DNA from: Corythucha ciliata
Taxonomy: Eukaryota; Arthropoda; Insecta; Hemiptera; Tingidae
Assembly: GCA_038030265.1 (NCBI GenBank)
Contig: CM075943.1
Coordinates: 8,308,001 to 8,372,000 of the forward strand
Reading direction: 5' to 3'
Length of the DNA: 64,000 nucleotides
A model generated the notes under the pieces. The model ran no database searches. It was not told where the DNA came from and saw only the letters and a program-made list of their open reading frames with translations. The translations under genes were made by a program, and so were the position numbers. Each line of letters opens with the position of its first letter. Position 1 is the first letter of the stretch. Positions 35,211 through 45,109 of this stretch are shown one piece after another.

Positions 35211-38200
35211 GGTGCGTCCAGGCAAACCTGCAGCACAGTAGGACCGCGGTTGCGGATGTAGCGGTCCTGATGAGTAGGGTAAGTTTTGAGGTGGGCCTGT
35301 TCCAGGAGCCGTATGTCTCAGGGAACAGGGTGTGTTATCTTAGAAATAAGGATTATAAGATTTTTTATACTGAGGGAGACCTGGCTCCGAGAGCATGTGT
35401 GGCTGTGTTGGCGAATTTTAACCCGATACAGTTGCGCCCCTTCGGAACCAGGGATCTCATTGTGGTCAGTTTCAGGGCAACCCTGCGAAATCAAGAGGTA
35501 AAAGAGATCGTCGTGGCGTCGTGGTACAGAGCGATGGAGGAGGATGGCGTACCAGCGGAGCTTGAGAATCTCTGCTCCCACTGCCGGACAACAGGGAAGC
35601 TGCTAGTGGTCGGAGCCGACGCAAATGCCCACCACCTAGCGTGGGGGTCGTCGAACGTAAACCGACCCGGGGAGCAGCTAATGGAGGATTTGGTAAGAAT
35701 AGGTTTTTTTGTGGAGAATAGGGGGGATGAGCCCACCTTTGTAGTTAGGAACAGGCAAGAGGTCATTGACGTGACCCTGAGCCTGGGGAGTATGGGTAGG
35801 CTAATTAGTAACTGGAGGGTGCAAGAGGGGGTCATAACGTCGGACCACCGACCTATTATGTTCACAGTAGGAGCCGAAGGAGACAAAGCGGAACCCGAAC
35901 GAAACCCCAGACATACAGACTGGGATAGATTCCAGACTGGGAGGTAGGAAGAATGGTGGAGACCGGGGGGTTATCCATTGACGAAGAGGGAAGAGAGGTA
36001 AGGGAAATACTAACAAAGGCGTTTCAGGTGGCCTGTCCAGAGCGAAGGAGGAAGCCCAAAAAATCCCCTTGGTGGGGCCTGGGGCTCCGCTTGCTCAAAA
36101 GGGCGACCAGAGCGGCTGCGGAAACCGCAAAGGCAACAGGGAACGACGAGGACTGGGAGGCCTACCACGCGGCTAGGAAAGCATACAAGACTGGAATTTG
36201 CCGCGCTAAGAAAGATACATGGAGGACCTACTGCGAAGGAATTGAGGAAACAGGAGAGGCGGCGAGACTCGTTCGTATCGTACGGTCAGAACCGAATGGT
36301 AATGTAGGATCACTAACGCTTCCGGACGGTGGTTCGGTGGTTGATGGATTAGGTATCGCGACACACTTGCTAAATACTCACTTTCCAGGGTGCAGGAGCG
36401 AGGAGGTCGTGCCACTGAGGGGCGGAACAGAGGACGAAGAGGAGTGCAATAGATGCGACGTGGTGATCTCAAGGGAGCGATTCAACTGGGCACTCAGCTC
36501 CATGGGACCCTACAAGGCAGCAGGATTGGACGGAATACACCCGTGTGCCATCCAGCATGCCGGGGGGAGGCTTCAGGAGAGACTAAGACGACTCTTCCGT
36601 CAGGTGCCTGGCAGCCAGGAAAGTACCCACGGCCTGGAAACGCTTGAGAGTTGTTTTTATTCCTAAAGGTGGCGGGAAGCATGCCAAAGCGGAGGATTTT
36701 AGGCCCATTAGTGTAAGCAGTGTACTTTTAAGACTGATGGAAAGGATAATTGAATTATACATGAGGGAATCATTGGCTACTGGGGGAGTGATCCACCAGA
36801 ACCAGCATGCGTACACGGCGGGGAAGTCGACCGACTCGGCCCTCCACGACTTACTGGGGAGGGTGGAGGGGTCGGTGGCCCAGAAAGAGTACGCGTTGGC
36901 TCTTTTTTTGGATATTGAAGAGGCTTTTAATAGGGTACATAGGGAGTGTATTGTGGTAACTCTAGAGCACTTTGGGGTGGAGACGAGGCTGATTCAATGG
37001 ATAGACTACTCGCTGAGTCATAGGTGGGTGGTCGCTAAGGTGGGCGGCGATAGGGTGGAAAAACGAGCCAGTAGGGGGGTGCCCCAGGGCTCAAGTCTCT
37101 CGCCTCTTCTCTGGATACTTGTGGTAGATAGTCTTATAAGGAAATTAGAGGAAAAGGGCTATTATGCGCAATTTTTTGCGGATGACGGAGCCATAGTGGT
37201 TAGGGGGAAAAACTTATCCACACTGTGTTTTCTCGTGAGGGGGGCGGTGGGGATAGTCGAGGCATGGTGTAGGCCTAGGGGTCTCACAATAAACCCTAGT
37301 AAGATGAAAATGGTGTTGTTCACTCACAAGAGAAAAAGGGAGGGATGGCAATCAATCCACTTTCGGGGAGAGGCCATCGCTCTCTCAAAACAGGTTAAAT
37401 ACTTGGGAGTCATATTGGATGAGAAGTTAAGGTGGAAGGAACACGTAGACAGCGTTTATAAGAAAGCTGTGGTGGCCTTTCACCAATGTAGACAAATCGT
37501 GGGGAAGACCTGGGGCCTGAAACCACGGGTCATGAAGTGGATATACACAGGAATCATCCGACCGCGCATCCTGCACGGGGCAGTCGCATGGTGGAGGGTG
37601 ATAGAGAAGGGAGGGGGGGCGGATAGGCTCGCAAAAATACAAAGGCTTGCTTGCCTGGCGATTTTGGGGCCATTCCGGACAACCCCTACGAGGGCCATGG
37701 AAAGATTACTAGGCCTGAAGCCCTTGGACATTGAAGTCAGGGGTCGGGCACTTGAAGTTGCCTACAGGTTGAGATGCCAGGGAGGCCTAAAGCGGGCCAG
37801 GCTGGGCCAATGGGACTGGGAAGGGGAACTAAACAGAGTATCCCCGTCCTCGGCACTTAGGCCGGATTACGTGGTCAAAAGGAATGACTTCTCGACCAAA
37901 ATCAAACAGAGAGTCATTATGAGAGAGGAAGGTTGGGAATCCCGGCAAGGGGAGCTGGTGTGTTATACGGACGGCTCCAAGAAGGGTCAGGAAGGGCCGA
38001 CCGGAGCTGGAATTTTCGTAACGGAGCTGGGGGTGGAAATAAGTATCCCGCTAGGGGGACACACCACAGTTTTCCAGGCCGAGGTGGTAGCGATCGATGC
38101 CTGTATTCGGGAGCTACTGAAGCGGAAAGTGACAGGTAGGGCGATCAGTATGTACTCTGATAGCAGGGCGGCGCTGGGGGCGATCACCAAACCCGTGGTG

Positions 38201-38806
38201 GACTCAGCGGCTGTGGCGAGTTGCAGAGTAGGGATACGGGACCTCCAGGGTGAAGGGAACTCCCTAACGTTGGGATGGATCCCGGGTCATAGAGGATGGC
38301 AGGGAAATGAAAAAGCAGACGAGCTGGCCAAGCGTGGCGCGGACCAGCCGGTAATAGGACCTGAACCATCGGTGGGCATTGCCCGCTGGGTGGTCTTGAG
38401 GGAGATAAGGGCCTGGGCCAGAGACCAAGCTCTGAGGAGATGGCGGACTGAACCCGGGTGCCGGCAAGCAAAACTGGGAATCAATGAGCAAGACCAGGAA
38501 GCTTCGGCATGGTTGCTGGGACTAACACGGGTTAAGCTTAGGCGGATAGTAGGGATGTATACAGGGCATTACGCCCTTAATAGGCATTTGTCAATCATGG
38601 GGGCAGTAGGGGAGCCCGACTGCGAAAGGTGTGGGGAGGCTGAAGAAACCGCGGAGCACGTCGTATGCGAGTGTGACGGCTACGCGGCGGCCAGATACAC
38701 CATTTTTGGTGACGATAGGATACCCTTCCCCAGCTTCTCAAAGGAGAATGGGACCCGTCTCCTGAGTTTGCTGGAAAGGATAAATAGGTTTGAGGAGCCG
38801 TACTAG
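35207..38806 (+). CDS. ORF2 polyprotein of non-LTR element: endonuclease, reverse transcriptase, RNase H (two frameshifts)
   Basis: Three consecutive frames. 35207-35947: AP-type endonuclease with QEPY, GADANAHHLAW and SDHRPIMF. 35953-36666: linker and RT N-terminus (GPYKAAGLDGIHP). 36644-38806, 720 residues: RT with GVPQGSSLSPLLW and catalytic FADDG, RNase H with CYTDGS, YSDSRAAL and GNEKADELAK, and a C-terminal Cys/His knuckle (CERCG, EHVVCEC). A one-base loss near 35940 and a one-base gain near 36605 offset each other. The opening codon is GTG in AAGTGA, overlapping the ORF1 stop. Probably inactive but young. Confidence 0.88.
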
Positions 38807-38939
38807 GCTCTCCCGAGTCCGGGCCCCAAGTGGGTATGGGCCGAAAGGCTTTTGGCACCTTCGGAGTCGGGAAACCGTCCGAGCCCTCAAAAAAAAAAAA
38901 AAAAAGGTATTAAAATATTAGTCAATTCTGAATGCCTAG

Positions 38940-39400
38940 TCAAATAAGAATGGTAGTGCACGCATGCTCCGTTGAATTAAGCTTATGAAAATAGAAACAC
39001 ACAGAAACAGCAAATAAGTGATCTACTCTCAAAACGATAAACTCATCAGATAATTTATCCGAGGGGTACCCAAATGGCTTATTCAGTATTATTCTAAGAA
39101 AAGTTTTTTGAACAACTTCAATTTTCTTAATTAAGTATTTGTAAGAACTACCCCAAACTATGATTCCGTATTTAATAATGGACTTACGTAGAGCGTAATA
39201 AACCGTTTTTAACGTTCCAACACAAAGAAAATTACGCAACAATCTAAATTTAAAAAAAATAATAAATAAACTTCTAATACGATTATTCAAATTGAAGATA
39301 TGTTGTTCAAACTTCAAATTACAATCAAAAATCACTCCTAAATATTTACATCGATCTGAGAATTAAATTATATCACAAGTACAAGAATAATTAGCACTAC
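38940..39400 (-). pseudogene. Fragment of a second non-LTR reverse transcriptase
   Basis: The minus strand encodes YLGVIFDCNLKFEQHIFNLN and ALRKSIIKYGIIVWGSSYKY, typical of the RT thumb region and C-terminal portion of Jockey/CR1-like elements. It is cut by the insertion at 38905 and continues at 34943-34610. It is A/T-rich in codon use, unlike the inserted GC-richer element. Confidence 0.75.
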
Positions 39401-39559
39401 AAGAAGCTTGGCGGAAATAAAAATTCGTGTTTTTTTCTCTCCCTAGTTCAGTAGTTTCTTGTCCACTGATTATTGGTGTTGAAATCGGTTGGTCCCCTAT
39501 CAATTTCTTCAAAATCGTACAAGGGGGAGGGGGTGAAAAGCGAGGAAGCACTGTGCTAT

Positions 39560-40060
39560 AATCATTAGCAGACGTTTTTTCTTTGCTGTGACACTAAATG
39601 TTTCGTGGTAATCAACTCCTTTCTTTTGTGAAAAACCTTTCACAACTAGCCTAGCCTTGTATCTTTCAACTGTGCCATCTGGATTCTCTTTGGCTTTGAA
39701 AATCCACTTGTAAGACAAGGTTTTCTTATTTGTAGGTAGTTTAACGAGCTCCCAAGTTTCGTTCTCTTTAAGAGACCTGATTTCGTCTGACATCGATTGT
39801 CTCCATTTCTTTGCCTCTTCAGAACGGATCGCTTCTTCATAGGTTTCTGGAATTTGAGTTTCAGTTGCCAAGAGATTGACGTAACCGTATCTGTCTGGAG
39901 GTTGAATACGGCTTCGATCTCGAAGTTTCACGGTCTGGCTTTCTTCTTCAAATTCCTCGTCCGAGAACCCATGAAAGTCTTCATTCTCATCATCGTCCAT
40001 TATTTCTAGACAGTTTTCTTCTTCGTCACTTTTCTTCTCAACCCTATGTTCAATGGTGAT
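39560..40060 (-). pseudogene. Copia-type Pol fragment (integrase-RT linker and RT N-terminus)
   Basis: The minus-strand frame contains RSRIQPPDRYGYVNL, YEEAIRSEEAKKWRQSM, ENETWELVKLPTNKKTLSYK, WIFKAKENPDGTVERYKARL and GVDYHETFS, the classic start of the Copia RVT_2 domain. It ends abruptly just after ETFS and abuts non-LTR sequence; its 5' end abuts the right 49-bp TIR. There are no LTRs. It is a captured or truncated fragment. Confidence 0.9.
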
Positions 40061-40430
40061 TTTGGTTCGTCCTCGTTAGTACTACGACTGGTTAAAGTCC
40101 TGATCATTCCTCCTGAAACACCCTGTATATAGAACTCAAAACAAGTAAAAAAATGGTGCGAGTATTTAATTGAAAAAGAATTTCTTTATTTCACACCCAT
40201 CGGATTTATAGTTGTGACTATGGTAGTGCGGTGAGGAGGGGAGTAATTCCCTTATGTCCGTGACAGGGTCGTTTAAAACGCGAGGAAAAAGGAGCGAAAT
40301 TCGTCGTTTTTGACTAGTTTTGGCCCCCCAATGAACAAAAGAATGGAATGCGCCGAAAGGTCTTGAACGGTGAATTTTCAGAGCTCCCATCGCATCATAA
40401 TTCTCTTAATACAATAGACAGAAAATCACG

Positions 40431-40979
40431 GGGACATCCTAATTTACTGACGGACATAAAAATCACCCGGGATCCCTCAAAAATTGAAATTTTTCCATTT
40501 TTTATGACCCATAATGATGCAATTCGGCAGGCTACCCCATCAACAGAACAAGAAAAATCCCAGTACTTATGGTACCTCCCCCCGCACCTAAGTCAAACAA
40601 AACGCCCGGCACCCCGCAAAAAAAATATTTTTCGGTATTTTCCTACACACGAAGTAACTTCTACCCAATAGGCAGGAACGTACTTAGGTGCGAGAGGAGG
40701 TACCATAAGTACTAGGATTTTCTGACTTATTTCTCAGTACGTTCCTGCCTATTGGGTAGGAAAATACCAAAAAATACTTTTTTTGCGGGGTGCCGGGCGT
40801 TTTATTTGACTTAGGTGCGGGGGTATGTACCATAAGCACTGGGATTTTTCTTGTTCTGTTGATGGGGTAGCCTGCCGATGATGTAAATGCATCACTAAGG
40901 GTCATAAAAAATGGTAAAATTTTTAATTTTTGAGGGGTGCCGGGTGATTTTTATGTTCGTCAGTAAATTAGGATGTCCC
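40431..40979. mobile_element. 549-bp foldback element with 9-bp target duplication (Mutator-like)
   Basis: The arms of about 245 bp (from 40431 inward and 40979 inward) are inverted copies starting GGGACATCCTAATTTACTGA. Target-site duplication AAAATCACG lies at 40422-40430 and 40980-40988. The homologous uninterrupted site exists in the satellite unit near 34248-34268 (GAAAATCGCCTCAAAACACA). The 9-bp duplication and long TIRs fit Mutator-like MITEs. No coding capacity. Confidence 0.88.
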
Positions 40980-41130
40980 AAAATCACGTCAAAACACGAG
41001 TAAAAAAGAGGCAAAACTCGTCTTTTTCATCAAGTTTTTGTCCACTATGACCCGGAGAATAGAATGTGCTTGGAGCTCGTCGACGGTAGAATTTTCGGTT
41101 AGAATTTTCGCAGCTCCGTGATTTTCTCAG

Positions 41131-42230
41131 AAAAAAATCGATAACGAAAGAGACCGTCGAACAGGCTTGATGACGGGTAGAAGATCTCGCATTGTTTCAA
41201 TTTTAGTGCATTTCATTCTGAAAATGCACTATTGGTCATGTTAGAGTAGCCTTTGATTCCCATTTTAATTTTTCGAAAAAGTCAAGGTGGTGGGGGTGGT
41301 CTTTCCGGTGTGGAAGTGTAAAAATAGCGTCGAACTTCACTAGTTCATCTTAGCGCTCTAAAATTCGACTCAATAATTTAATGTAACGAAAGCCCTGGTT
41401 TCCATTGAGATTTATCGAAAACTTTGATGGGGGGGGGGGTGAAATGGGGGATGAAATTTCAAAAAAATTGCTTAAATTCACACGTTTAGGTATTATAAAA
41501 TACGGCACAAAAATTTAATCTTACAAAGCCCTTGGAAAACTACCAAAACTTTTCGACATTTTTGAAGAGAGGGTGGTGAAAATAGAGGAAGCAGTTCGGC
41601 TTAATGAAACAAATTATGGTATCAAAATTATTACTTCTGGGACGGCTTAGGGTATCCGTATACGGAATGAAATGCACTCTTTCCGACCGCCAGCTGCCGG
41701 AGCGAATTTTTTTTTTCTTCGTTTTATCACCAAATATGACGAAGTCTAGTATAATGAAGCTGTCCACTCATTTTTCTCTGACTTATTTGGTGTCGAAATC
41801 AAAAAATTCTCCGACTTTTGCCGGATTTCCCTGACCTCTCTGAAATTTCAAATTGGATTTTTTGGGACAATAATAGGGGTATTCATTCTCAGAAATTTAA
41901 CATAATGCTATCGACGCAAACCCTGTTATTTCGTATTTTTTTTGTCCAATTTCTCCGATTCTATGGACTACACCCATCTGTTCGGAATTTAGCTCATATC
42001 AAATTACATGGTTTATCATTTTTCATGAATACCCCTAATAATCTGGTTTATTAGGGGAAGAATAAAACAATCAGATGTACTATTGATTCGAATATTGGAT
42101 CGGTTGAACAGTCGCTAAGGCTTATTTTCCGGTTTAATTGCTGCGAAGTGAGAGTATGATTTACTAGGACAGTTAAGGATCATAAAATTCACACACACAA
42201 TTCTCACATCTGTGAATATGAAATGTCTTA
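41131..42230. other. Intergenic stretch, nothing recognised
   Basis: AT-rich non-coding DNA. Frames at 41540-41834 on both strands are mutual shadows. No repeat link to the rest of the window was noticed. Confidence 0.4.
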
Positions 42231-42371
42231 GGCCTGTTTTACACGAGTAAGTTTTTTGTTCAAAAATATGTTCAATCTGATCACAACCAGATGATTTGAG
42301 GCAGGAAACATCTGTCAATTTTTTTCAAAATGGCTAATTTGTTCAAAAAACTTACTCGTGTAAAAGGGGCC
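42231..42371 (-). mobile_element. 141-bp Harbinger-like MITE, copy 2
   Basis: Same 141-bp element as 6599-6739 in the opposite orientation, with TTA flanks at 42228-42230 and 42372-42374. The ends GGCCCCTTTTACACGAGTAA (minus strand) and its inverted partner are well conserved; the copies differ by scattered substitutions. Confidence 0.85.
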
Positions 42372-42401
42372 TTACGACGGTGTGGATTGGTTTTCAAGTT
42401 A

Positions 42402-42659
42402 AATAAATCTCAACAGATGTCGTCTTCACCACAATTTGTATTATGTAGGTACATCAAACCGGTTTCACTCTTTACTAGAGCATCTTGAGGACTCGCCAGT
42501 CCTAAGAAGACAACGGACACGATTGTGTTTACATCACTGAAGATGCTCTAGTAAAGAGTGAAACCGGTTTGATGTACCTACATAATACAAATTGTGGTGA
42601 AGACGACATCTGTTGCGATTTATTTATCTGCTGACACCACGACATCGTCGCGAGAATTC
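42402..42659. mobile_element. Perfect 74-bp inverted repeat flanked by a 16-bp direct repeat (Penelope-like terminus?)
   Basis: 42412-42485 and 42541-42614 are exact inverted copies containing AAACCGGTTTGATGTACC. ATTGGTTTTCAAGTTA flanks the unit at 42386-42401 and 42660-42675. The right arm includes CTGAAGA, a small stem-loop, then GAAAC (42537-42564), the layout of hammerhead-like motifs in Penelope-like elements. A second 6-bp hairpin (AGGACT/AGTCCT) is in the loop. The assignment is tentative. Confidence 0.6.
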
Positions 42660-42912
42660 ATTGGTTTTCAAGTTATTGGTATAATGTATTCAGACACTCG
42701 AATAAGCAATAATCATAATTTAACGAGTTTTACGCCGTTGCGTCCTTCTGGAAAGTGAATCACTTAAAAAATAAAAATATTCATAATTGCTGATTACTGA
42801 GATCGAATTCACCGATCAACGCGAGAGTATAGCGTGTTAAGGAAGTTGAATCGGTCATCCATCACGATTTGAGTAACAAAGAAAAAGACCTGGTGGTCCT
42901 AAAAGGCGCGCG

Positions 42913-42919
42913 TATAAAA
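42913..42919 (+). promoter_or_regulatory. TATA box of the Gly-rich secreted protein gene
   Basis: TATAAAA in the context GCGCGTATAAAACGG lies 60 bp before the start codon; a plausible start site is near the TTACAGTTAC at about 42943. This compact TATA promoter fits a highly expressed effector or cuticle gene. Confidence 0.6.
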
Positions 42920-42972
42920 CGGTGATGGAACCTGTTAAGAAGTTACAGTTACGAACTGGGAATCATTTGAAA

Positions 42973-43806
42973 ATGAAGATGTTATACGTATGTATTCAGT
43001 ATAGAAACTTTTTTTTGTAATTTTAAATTGATTCTTGAAGCGCTTTTCATTTATAAAAGTAGTTATCAGCCTTATGTTGTTCTGTTTACTAGAGGGATGC
43101 TAATGTATAACGCTATTATTCCCTTTATTTGTAATTTTCCCCCTAGTTTGCTGAGCTTCACAAGGCATACCGGCGTTTACTGAGAGGGACAGTCGGTTTG
43201 ACACATGACACTTCTGTTAAATAGAATCATTTTTTTTTTTTTTTTAACGCAGCACCTAAATTCACTGACAAAAGATAGGAAATAATAATTGCAAAATATT
43301 TTACTTTGTGATAGGGAGCTCTCCTAGTTGCGATTCTTACGGTCCTCGTGGCGTCAGACACGAGAGTTGGATGGTCTTCGAGCGGCGACTTTAGAAACAC
43401 CGGTTGGAACGGCAATGGCTACGGAAATACCAACGGCTGGAATGGAGCCTACGGAAATGCCAACGGCTGGAATGGAGCCTACGGAAATGCCAACGGCTGG
43501 AATAGTGGATACGGCGGCAGTGGCAGAGGCTATTATTCTGGTAGTTATAACGGCGGCTATGGTTAGTATTTGGGGGGAGGGGATTCCTTTTATATATCTA
43601 TAAACATTGTTGAAAAGCGTTCTTATACTTTCTACTTTTCTCAACCAGGTAACGGAGATTGGTCGTCAGCTGGTAATTACTACGGAAGTGGAAGAGGGTG
43701 GAATCACGGTGGCTGGAACAATGGGGCGTACAGCGGCGGTGGATCGTACAAAGGAAATGGCTGGACCTCGGGAAATGCTGATTTGTCGTACAGCAGTGGA
43801 TGGTAG
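42973..43806 (+). CDS. Small secreted Gly/Trp/Asn/Tyr-rich protein (three exons)
   Basis: Exons 42973-42987, 43315-43561 and 43649-43806, GT-AG, phases 0 and 1, giving 139 residues. Start MKMLYGALLVAILTVLVASD is a clear signal peptide split after codon 5 by intron 1, a layout common in arthropod cuticle and antimicrobial peptide genes. The mature chain is nearly all G, N, W, Y, S and A, with tandem NGWNGAYGNA units encoded by a 30-bp DNA repeat at 43430-43505 and a C-terminal half with GRGWNHGGWNNGAYSGGG. No cysteines are seen. A structural cuticle protein or glycine-rich antimicrobial peptide is likely; I cannot decide which. An ATTAAA signal follows at 43921. Confidence 0.82.
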
Positions 43807-43920
43807 AACCGGTTTCTAGACAAACAACTTAAAAATATTTACAACACGAATTGATGTGTGTAACACGATGTATAGTTACAACTTCTTTTAGCTGCACATA
43901 AATTTCTGTGATGTTCACGC

Positions 43921-43926
43921 ATTAAA
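43921..43926 (+). terminator. Candidate poly(A) signal (ATTAAA) of the Gly-rich gene
   Basis: ATTAAA 115 bp after the stop codon, the first recognisable signal downstream. Confidence 0.45.
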
Positions 43927-44094
43927 ATGATCGCACAAGTACACCGAACAAGGTCAATCTGTCCGATAATTACTTGAATGAATTAAATATTTATTTTCAA
44001 TATGCAGATCGCCATAAAATATAATCCCACCTTTGATACTTGCAGCCATTAAACAGGAAATAAGGACGACCATCTATTCAGTTAATGATTATTC

Positions 44095-44412
44095 CGGTCA
44101 AGCGAACCGGTTAGTTTTGGTCATTTTGGAGGAGGCTGGCGCATTCTTAGCTATTTCAACCGCCCGCGGTTCTTAATTCAGCAAGGTCGGAGGGACTCAA
44201 AACGGGAGAAAGAGCTCAAATCGAAGTATTTTGAAGCTTGGTCCAATACGCTCATTTTTAGCCACTTTGAGGGGGGCTGTCGTCCCCTTAGGGACGTTCG
44301 CACAGAAACCGCGGGCATCTGTCATTTCAGCATTGCCATGGGGACTCATAAATCGCTTTTGGTGCAGTACGGAACACTTTGAGAAAATGCGCTAAAATTT
44401 TCGCCCATCTAA
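44095..44412 (+). repeat. ~315-bp dispersed repeat, copy 1
   Basis: Shares GGTCGGAGGGACTC, ACGCTCATTTTTAGCCACTT, GGGACGTTCGC and AAACCGCGGGCAT in the same order and orientation as 53205-53525. Non-coding. Confidence 0.8.
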
Positions 44413-44619
44413 CAATTAATACCTACACGTTTCGCTATACTAGCGCGTCAAAGATCTGGACCGTCATCAGTGGGTCAATCTAAACTAAGGTTAGCTTCGT
44501 ACTCCAGGAGTTCTAATTCGTTCGGACAGATCAGCTGCCCTCCCCTAGAATCAAAAACGCAGATTTAGTGGGGCAGCTGCCCACCCCCAAATTTCCAAAA
44601 ATATCTTCCGTGATCTGGC

Positions 44620-44870
44620 TAACAGAAACTCAAATTTATTATATTTCGCTCCATAAAACCAATTTTGTGGATTTTTCTCACTAAAAAAACAACACATTTT
44701 CGCACATCGGTTTCACCAAAAATCAAAAATTCGCGGATGTTTGTTGCTGACAAACCGATTTTGAGGGTCGGCTTAACTTGGAAACCGATTTTGCTGATTT
44801 TTCGCACTAAAAATCCCATTTTCGCAAGGTTCGACGCGCAATTTCGTGTGTTTGGGGGTTAGCACAAATC
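44620..44870 (+). repeat. Short family 2-like array fragment
   Basis: About eight units of the AAACCGATTTTGCGGATTTTTCGCAC type, related to the CCAATTTCGTGGATTT family at 19600 and 27700. Confidence 0.5.
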
Positions 44871-45109
44871 GTGTTTAGCCTGCTGGGCCATACAGAATAT
44901 GGTGGGAGAGAAACTGCCAGCTCTGTTTTACCGTCTCAGGTCTAAAATGTAAAGTTTAGCTTCAAAAGTATCACTTTCCGGGGTGGGAGGGAGAGAAGTT
45001 TCAATTTTTCGACATAAAATCCGAAATAGAAGGCTACAAACGACAGGTTTCCAGCAGATATTTATTTTTTGACGGATAGTGGCCGTTTCTGTGCTTTAGT
45101 CTCTAATGA

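Larger units (their letters stand above)
34951..38905 (+). mobile_element. Non-LTR retrotransposon, 5'-truncated, RNase H-bearing (R1/LOA/I-like)
   Basis: The element ends in A17 and is flanked by GGTATTA at 34944-34950 and 38906-38912, a 7-bp target-site duplication. It begins within ORF1 (truncated) and retains nearly all of ORF2. It interrupts an older non-LTR fragment inside the 49-bp TIR structure, so it is the youngest layer of this nest. The clade is judged only from domain order. Confidence 0.85.
34561..40128. mobile_element. Composite element bounded by 49-bp terminal inverted repeats
   Basis: 34561-34609 and 40080-40128 are inverted copies with two mismatches, starting ATACAGGGTGTTTCAGGAGG. 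TA (or TATA) flanks both ends. The interior, minus the later non-LTR insertion at 34951-38905, is about 1.6 kb and carries two unrelated retrotransposon fragments on the minus strand: Copia at 39560-40060 and the 3' end of a non-LTR element at 34610-34943 plus 38940-39400. There is no transposase, so a non-autonomous element with captured cargo is the simplest reading. It is inserted in the ~340-bp satellite. Confidence 0.65.

Noticed and set aside
39509..40000. Active Copia retrotransposon
   Set aside because: Only the linker and the start of the RT domain are present; no LTRs, catalytic RT motif or RNase H, and it abuts unrelated sequence.
42412..42614. Possible microRNA precursor from the perfect hairpin
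   Set aside because: The arms are far longer and more perfect than animal pre-miRNAs, and flanking direct repeats point to a mobile element.
43354..43644. Minus-strand frame of 96 residues with alanine/valine repeats
   Set aside because: Antisense shadow of the Gly-rich gene's tandem repeats.
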